64,000 nt of DNA, from assembly GCA_015143295.1 (NCBI GenBank), contig CM026557.1:27189760-27253759 (forward strand). Direction: 5' to 3'. Source of the stretch: Tetracentron sinense (taxonomy: Eukaryota > Streptophyta > Magnoliopsida > Trochodendrales > Trochodendraceae). How positions within the stretch are numbered: position 1 is the first letter of the stretch; each line of letters starts with the position of its first letter. The notes below the pieces were generated by a model. The model searched no databases, was not told the DNA's origin, and saw only the letters and a program-made list of their open reading frames with translations. The translations under genes and the position numbers were made by a program. Below, piece by piece: positions 57,914-64,000 of the stretch.

Positions 57914-58450
57914 TAGTAGCTCGGAAGGCACTAAGGAAGTAGCTCGGAAGGCACTAAGGAAGTAGCTCGGAAGGCACTAAGGACGTAGCTCGGAAGGCAC
58001 TAAGGAAGTAGCTCGGAAGACACTAAGGACGTAGCTCGGATAACGTGCTCTGACAACGTGCTCCGATAAGGCACAGACAATGCATAGACAACGTACTCTG
58101 ATAACGTATACGTTGTGCATCCATTGTGCAACAGACAACGGGTACGTTGTACAGCAAACAACGTGTACGTTGTACAGCTCACAACGGGTACGTTGTACAG
58201 CAACAACGTGTACGTTGTACAGCTCACAACGGGCGCGTTGTACATAAGACAACGGACAACGAGCTCAGCACTATGCACAACACAACGTGACAACGTGTTC
58301 AGCACTATTCACAGCACAACGTGTTTGGCACTATTCACAGCACAACGTGTTCGGCACTATTCATAGCACAACGTGTTTGGCACTATTCACAGCACAAAGT
58401 GTTCGGCACTATTCACAGCACAACGTGTTTGGCACTATTCACAGCTCAAC
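57914..58450 (+). promoter_or_regulatory. Composite repeat and ACAACG palindrome cassette
   Basis: There are three blocks. First come six direct repeats of about 23 bp (GTAGCTCGGAAGGCACTAAG) at 57916-58040. Then palindromes of the type ACAACGnGTACGTTGT occur about four times with the spacer ACAGC (58130-58245). Last are about seven 26-bp direct repeats (CACAACGTGTTYGGCACTAT...) at 58275-58450. It stands where the sister LTR at 62097 has a GATCGATC cassette. Confidence 0.78.
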
Positions 58451-58778
58451 GTGTTCAGCACTCGTGTTTTTGTAGAAATTTCAGTAAGGGTATTATGGTC
58501 TTTTGGTCGGTTCACTCTTACCTTAAGAGTTCAACCCGAGCCTTTATGGCTCATTCTCAACACTTTGAGGATTTGGGGGATTAGAAGAGAGGAGAAAGGG
58601 TTTCCTAAGCTAGGGTTTTGCTTTTGGAGAAGAATCAAAGGGGTTTTGAGACCCTAGATCACTTCAAGTCTGGTTTTTCTCCAAGATCACGGCTCAAGCA
58701 CTCGTGGAGAGCGTTCCCCAAGCTAGGGCAGCACCTCACGGTCGTTTTTGGAAGGGGTTTCTTCCTCATTTCTTCAAG

Positions 58779-59915
58779 GTCGGTACTTCTTGCTACCCTC
58801 CTAGTTATAGTTTCTCTTTTCCCTTTATTTTCCTTTGTTTTCCTTCATTTACACATGTATTATGAGATGGGTTGTGAATGGTGAATGGGAATGGTGAATG
58901 GAGATGGAATGGGCGATTGGATGCCAAGGGTTGTGTTGTGATGATTAAAATGGGGAGGGCATTGTATCCATAATAAACACACCTTTATGATTTGAGTAGA
59001 CTCACCTAGAAAAGCATGATTTAGGTTTAAATGAATAATGAATAATGAACACACCATGTTTGATGAAATGCCAAGGTGAATAAAATGAGTTGTAAATTAG
59101 GAAATGCATGCCTAATAAATTATGAATATTGCTAGGGCCTATGATAGTGTGTTTTCTTGCTTTCCCTAAATGATATGAATATTACATTGCTCAATCATTG
59201 ATGTTATATGTGTTATGAAATTACCCAAATGTCATATTTAAATTTAAATGCAAGTATGTACACGGTTCCCACGAGCACGGCATGCATGACATGATTTATC
59301 GAGGTTTTCAAGAACATGGTTAGAGGTGGGACATATCCTACGATATGTTTTACCTCGCTTTTCACAAGAAAACAAGAACCAACATTCCATGAGGGGTCTC
59401 CCCTCACTCACAAGTGCATATCATGAAGAAGGGCCTCCCTTCCCTCGCAAGTACATACATATCATGAAGAAGGGTCTCCCTTCCCTCGCAAGTGCATTGC
59501 ATAAAGAAGGGTCTCCCTTCCCTCTCAAGGCATCTCTCAAGCGCATCTCACAAGGATATCTCACAAGTGTATCTCACAAGTTACATGATCACAAGCAAGC
59601 ACGTATGACATGCATGACATGACACGTATGACACGCTCGACAAGATCAAGTAAGACAAACACGACAAGCTTTCAAGTACGAAAAGATATTTCAAGCCAAG
59701 TCAAGTGCACGATGTTTTCAAGAGGTTTTATCGGCTTTCTACGAAATACAAGCATGATTATAAATTGCTTTGCTTCCTTGTATGATATGAATTGTTTCCT
59801 TCTAACATATATGAATTGCTCCTGAATTATGTATACTATCTGTATGCTATGACTATTGGTTAGTATTTGGTACCCGCTGAGTATTCCATGCTCAGCCGTA
59901 CTTCTTATGTCGGCA
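58779..59915 (+). other. Probable LTR-internal intron (57700 LTR)
   Basis: TTCAAG|GTCGGTACTTC ... CTTATGTCGGCAG|GTTCTGAGG, 1,137 bp. The conserved CGCTGAGTATTCCATGCTCA lies at 59876-59895. A 45- to 60-bp repeat (GAAGGGTCTCCCTTCCCTCG) occupies about 59390-59530. Confidence 0.55.
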
Positions 59916-60329
59916 GGTTCTGAGGGAGCTGCTGCTCCATTTGATGTTTGTGCTCCTGGTCCATGGATGGAAAAGGGGTACGTTGAGGAACCTTTGGAGG
60001 AACCTCCAGTAGAGGGTTACCATTAGGTGGTTGTAGATTCTGAGTGGATTAGCTGTGGGTGAGCATGAGTGATTATATCCATGTATTTTGGCGGGTATGT
60101 CCGCACTTTCTTTGTTTTGATCTTTTTGTATAAACTTGGATTTCCATGTGTTTATACTTAGAGGTTTGTTAGACTTCCGCTGTGTCTTATAGTTATGCTT
60201 CCGCTGTTATCCTCTATTGTATATGCCCTGTGGGTGTTTTGCAGGTGGTTTGTCAAGCAAGTCATGTAAAGCCATGATTAGTCGTCCAAAGTTCACTCTA
60301 ACTCCTAGGGTGGGTTATGGGTCGCGACA

Positions 60330-62096
60330 AATTTGGCCATGGACCATGTTTAATGAGGGCCAACTTTGGCTAGCCTGTGGACTTGTCTTATAAAGTCTGT
60401 CCATGAACTAACTCAAAGAGTCAATGCACAAGGGCTAACTCAAGTTTGTTCATCGGGACAGATTTCAGACACGTGTCAGTCCTATAGGGACTGTCAGAAT
60501 GCATGTCTGCAGGGTATCATTACCCTGCTGCTAATATTAAATGTTGGCGCACGTGCCTTTGGCACACGCAAAGGCCAACCATCCATTTCATAGGCGGTGA
60601 TTAGGTGTGGATAGGTGCACCATGCACCTGCCCTGCAAACAGTGAGATTTCATTGCCACAAATGTCCCTCAAGATCTGAACGGCTGAAAATGATTCAGCC
60701 ATTCAGATCCAACCACGTGGCAATGATCGTTGGGAGGCTAATAGTCTCCTCATTCAAGAGGCTACTCCTTAGTAGGAAGCCCACTATGAGGTGGGGGTTA
60801 CTGAGAAAGCCTCATGATGAGGGTTACTCATCCTTAATCTTTAAGTGGTCTTCTTTAACAAGAAAGGAAGGGCAACCGACACAAGGGAATATTGACTAAC
60901 CTACTTTTTTCTTTGCCCCCGTCCTGACATTCCCCAGACGACGGGAGATATTCTCCGGCCATTAGGGCCATCCATTTTAAAATAGATGGCCATGATACAA
61001 TTTAAGGGGTCCGTATATAAGGGACACTTAATCTATGGGGAAGGCATTTTCCTTCCTAGAAACTAGAGCTTGGAGAACTCCAAAGAACCAAAGTTCCCTA
61101 TTTATGCTCTTAGAAGAGAAAGTTCATCTAAGAAATTTCTTTCTTCCCTCAATTTCTTCTTTCTTTCTTCAAGTGGGTTCAGTTTTTTTATCAAACCAGT
61201 AGTGGGAAAGAGCATTTGGCTCTTTCTTGTTTCCCTTTTCTTGAAAGTAACACTTTATTTGGGTTTCTTGGCTCACAGAAGGAGCGATGAGGGAGTTTCC
61301 TCATCTAGACAATTTGGAATGCCCTTCTGAGCATTCTTTGGGGTTTTCCCTATTGAAGGGATCCCTAGAATGCCCATTTGTGCTTCCTGCTCTTTCCGGC
61401 AAGAATTCTAATGCCATTACTGGAGTTCCAAGGTTTTCTAATAAGGGAAACCTAACTAGTTACCATAAAGGTGACCTCCTATCCGCAAACTTGTCTGTAG
61501 ACTAACTTGTTCAAAGGAATTTTTTCGCGAGCTAAAACTGGTGCCCAGAACATTTGTGTCCATGGGCTCTAATTAATGTTCATGGGCACTATGCCTACAG
61601 GCATTAATTATTGATCGTGGACATTTTGTCCATGGGCTTGGACTTTTTCAAATTTTGGTTAAGTCTTTAAAGTTGTCTGCAGACTAGACTTTTCCAAATT
61701 TTGGTTAAGTTCATAGAGTTTTCCACAGACTGTTTGTGACCTGGACTTTTCCAAATGTTGGCTAAGTCCTGAGAGTTATCCACATACTTATCTATGGGCT
61801 GGAATTTTCCAAAATTTGGCTAAGTCCTAAAGAGTTGTCCACAGAATGTCTACTGGCTGGGCTTTTCCAAAATTTGTTTAAGTCCTGAAAAAGTTGTCCT
61901 TGGACCATTTTAAACAAGTTAAGGCCATTAATATACACCTAATTAAGTTGTCTCATAATTAAGCATGCTTTGAGTCCCTTGGTATTTTAACTTAGGGGCT
62001 TATTGGTAAGCCTGGCCTTGACCATTTTGGTTGAGGCCTGGGGTCTATTTGTGACCTCAAGATTAGGTTATTTCATCCTCTTAGGGACATTGCTAA
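60330..62096 (+). other. Unidentified LTR-like region with hairpins, TATA and minisatellite
   Basis: No protein is recognised. A hairpin with 16-bp arms (one mismatch; GATCTGAACGGCTGAA arm) lies at 60673-60709, and one with 13-bp arms (GGCCATCCATTTT arm) at 60966-60991. A TATA box, CCGTATATAAGGG, lies at 61011-61023. A minisatellite of five units of about 60 bp (CTTTTCCAAATTTTGG, TTAAGTCCTGAGAGTTGTCC) lies at 61640-61907. The order is that of an LTR, but the ends were not found. Confidence 0.45.
61640..61907 (+). repeat. Minisatellite, five units of about 60 bp
   Basis: Units contain GGACTTTTCCAAATTTTGG, TAAGTCCT and GTTGTCCACAGA, with 10-25% differences by eye. Confidence 0.85.
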
Positions 62097-64000
62097 TGTA
62101 GAGCCCCGAACCTTTTCACATTTAATGCATGACACTTTCGTTGCAATTTTGCCTTTAAAGAGGTATAATTAATAAATAAGGAAGAAATTGGAAATTCCGA
62201 AACGTTAGAAATGTTCGTTTTCAAAGTATGAACCCAACGCAAGTTGAATCGTCAAAATTGGACGAACGAGTCAAAAGATATGGCCAAAACAGTCTGGACC
62301 TGCAGGCAACCGATCGCTCGGTCCATAGAGCGATCGATCGGTCCAAAACCGATCGATCGGTAGCTATCGACTGGTCAAGATTTTTGTATGGGGAAATTTT
62401 CCAGAGAGTTGATTTTTGGTCGAGAGCTCGGTCAACACACCGATCGCTCGGTAGGCAACCGATCGATCGGTCATTAACACCGATCGCTCGGTACTCGCGT
62501 TTTTGCAGAAATTCAGTAAGGGTATTATGGTCTTTTGGTCGGTTCACTCTTACCTTAAGAGTTTAACCCGAGCCTTTAGGGCTTCATTTCGACACTTAGA
62601 GAGATTGGGAGATAAGAAGAGAGGAGAGGGCGATCCCTAAACCTAGAGAGAGATCTTAGAAGAGAAGGGAAGAGAGTGGAGGATTGCAAGAGGGGTTTTT
62701 GGATTTGGAGAAGAAGAGCACAAATCGAGCCTTGATCTCGCTCCTACTCGCCATTGGAGCTTGGATCTCCAACATCAAGCTTGGGTTTCACTTCTACAAG
62801 CTTCTTCAAGCCTTTTCAAGCATTGGATCAAAGGGATTTCATCCCATAAGGTAGATACACTCTACTAGGTTCTAATTTCATAAACCCTTAATGAAAAGCA
62901 TGATTTTCTTGACAAGTATAGTTATATATAGCCTCTTATATGTAAAAATACACTCTTCTAGCAATTGATTTCATGAAACCCTTTCTACATCAAGATAAAA
63001 TCCCATGAATGATGGTGTGAATTAAATGTGATGATGTTATGCTTCCAACCAACAAATAAAAGATGGTAATTTTTGAGTTGTTCTATATGTTAGTATCCAA
63101 GATGAAAAGCATGTTAAAAGCAACAAGTTTTGGGAAGAACAAGTAGAAAAACCTTATTTTAAATGTGATTGGAATGGTGTGATGTTATTGTATATGGATT
63201 ATGGTGATGGATGAATTATGTTGAGTATGAGACATATGACCATATGTAAAGGGTTTTCCCTAATGTCTACCATGTTATATCACAACTGCTATACGGACAC
63301 ATATGCATATGCATGATCGAGTTTTTCTAAATTATGGGTATCCCAAAAGAAGAAATACATGTATATAAGATGCAATACAAGAATAAGAAGACGAAAAGTA
63401 TAAGATGTAAATGAACCAAATGAATAGTACAAGAAGCACAAGATGTATACAGAAAGTATAAGAAGCACAAGCGGTATAAGGAAAAGTATAAGAAGCACAA
63501 GATACATACAGAAAATACAAGAAGCACAAGATGTTACAAGAAATACAAGAAGATGGAAAGTATATGGAAAAAGCCGACAGGGATGCGACGATAGCAGGCC
63601 GCCTAAAAGGGAAAGGGATACTGGCATCGGACTCCGATGATAGCAGGCCGCCCGGAAGGGAGATGGATACTGGTCGTCTACCCTTAAGGTAGCCGAAGGT
63701 GAGGAGAACATTAGGCCACCCAGCTTACGTGGGTACAGGTACTAGTTGTCCTACTCCGGAGGTAGCAAATGATGAATACCAAGGTATTTTAAATACCCGT
63801 ACAGGATAATAAAAGATAAAAGCCAAGGTATTTTAAATACCCGTATATGCAAAGGTGCAAGATGATAAGAAGATGTTTTCGACAAAAGATGATAAGAAGG
63901 TGTAAAAGACAAAAGATGATAAAAAGATGTTTTCTGATAGTATTTCCCGAGATATATGCACACGATATGATTTTGTTTTCCGCGCTCTGATTTCAGGAAT
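62097..64000 (+). mobile_element. LTR, Gypsy-type family 2, copy 2 (cut by window end)
   Basis: It starts TGTAGAGCCCCGAACC after GCTAA (62092-62096) and runs off the window. The first 210 bp match the 57700 LTR closely, as does the stretch after the cassette (GTAAGGGTATTATGGTC, TTACCTTAAGAGTT). A splice donor ATAAG|GTAGATACACTC lies at 62851. Later repeats are AAGTATAAGAAGCACAAGAT (63430-63550), GATAGCAGGCCGCC (two copies, 63590-63670) and AAAGATGATAAGAAG (63855-63930). Whether it is solo or part of a full element cannot be told. Confidence 0.85.
62309..62492 (+). promoter_or_regulatory. GATCGATC palindrome cassette, 62097 LTR
   Basis: Seven sites (ACCGATCGCTCGGTCC, GCGATCGATCGGTCC, ACCGATCGATCGGT and others) surround the core TTTTTGTATGGGGAAA / TTCCAGAGAG at 62380-62409. 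Confidence 0.78.

Larger units (their letters stand above)
57700..60329 (+). mobile_element. Solo LTR, Gypsy-type family 2, copy 1
   Basis: The LTR is 2,630 bp: TGTAGAGCCCCGGACC ... GGTTATGGGTCGCGACA. The perfect duplication AATTT lies at 57695-57699 and 60330-60334. It is closely related to the LTR at 62097 outside the cassette. It has no coding region. Confidence 0.92.

Noticed and set aside
61070..61505. Two overlapping plus-strand frames of 70-90 codons
   Set aside because: Serine/phenylalanine-rich chance frames after the TATA box with no recognisable domain.

Overview
This window is nuclear DNA of a flowering plant. It carries LTR retrotransposons with plant primer-binding sites (TGGTATCAGAGC, TGGCGCC...), Copia, Tat-type Gypsy and chromodomain Gypsy polyproteins, a LINE reverse transcriptase and hAT-like MITE ends. 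I found no intact host gene, tRNA or rRNA. The species cannot be named from the sequence. The window is a nest of transposons, and nearly every base can be assigned to an insertion event.

Layout. At 1-2330 a LINE reverse transcriptase fragment (minus strand) is split by a solo LTR (242-2102). At 3336-28582 a small hAT-like MITE was entered by a Copia element (3440-28362). The 5' LTR of that Copia was then entered twice: by a Tat-lineage Gypsy (4272-17383, minus strand, itself hit by a solo LTR at 5298-7172) and by another solo LTR (18286-20139). At 28899-30126 lies a SIRE-like solo LTR. Element A, a full-length chromodomain Gypsy (31627-42288, plus strand, TSD ATCAG), sits inside a foldback-type non-coding repeat. 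A diverged LTR follows (43011 to about 46034). A SIRE-like LTR on the minus strand (46084 to about 57489) is split by element B, a second full-length chromodomain Gypsy (47219-57204, minus strand, TSD TTGGA). A solo LTR (57700-60329) then interrupts an unidentified LTR-like region (57490-62096), and a last LTR (62097-64000) is cut by the window edge.

All polyproteins are broken by stops and frameshifts. The breaks are few, and target-site duplications are perfect for six insertions besides the MITE (a seventh, 62097, runs off the window), so most events look recent.

The most unusual signal is in the LTR promoters. Just upstream of the TATA box (or the matching position), LTRs from unrelated lineages carry clusters of short palindromes. 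The word differs by family (ACCGATCGATCGGT, ACAACGnnnnCGTTGT, GGTCGACC, CCGTTCGAACGG, ACTCGTCGACGAGT), but the placement is the same. Two closely related LTRs (57700 and 62097) differ in that the whole cassette is exchanged while both flanks stay alike. The Tat element is also sprinkled with the half-site ACAACG/CGTTGT through its internal region. Downstream of the promoter, most of the Gypsy-type LTRs share a probable intron: an AAG|GT donor, a family-specific minisatellite, and an acceptor usually reading CGGCAG|GT. Element B also has a well-supported 132-bp intron at its gag-protease junction.
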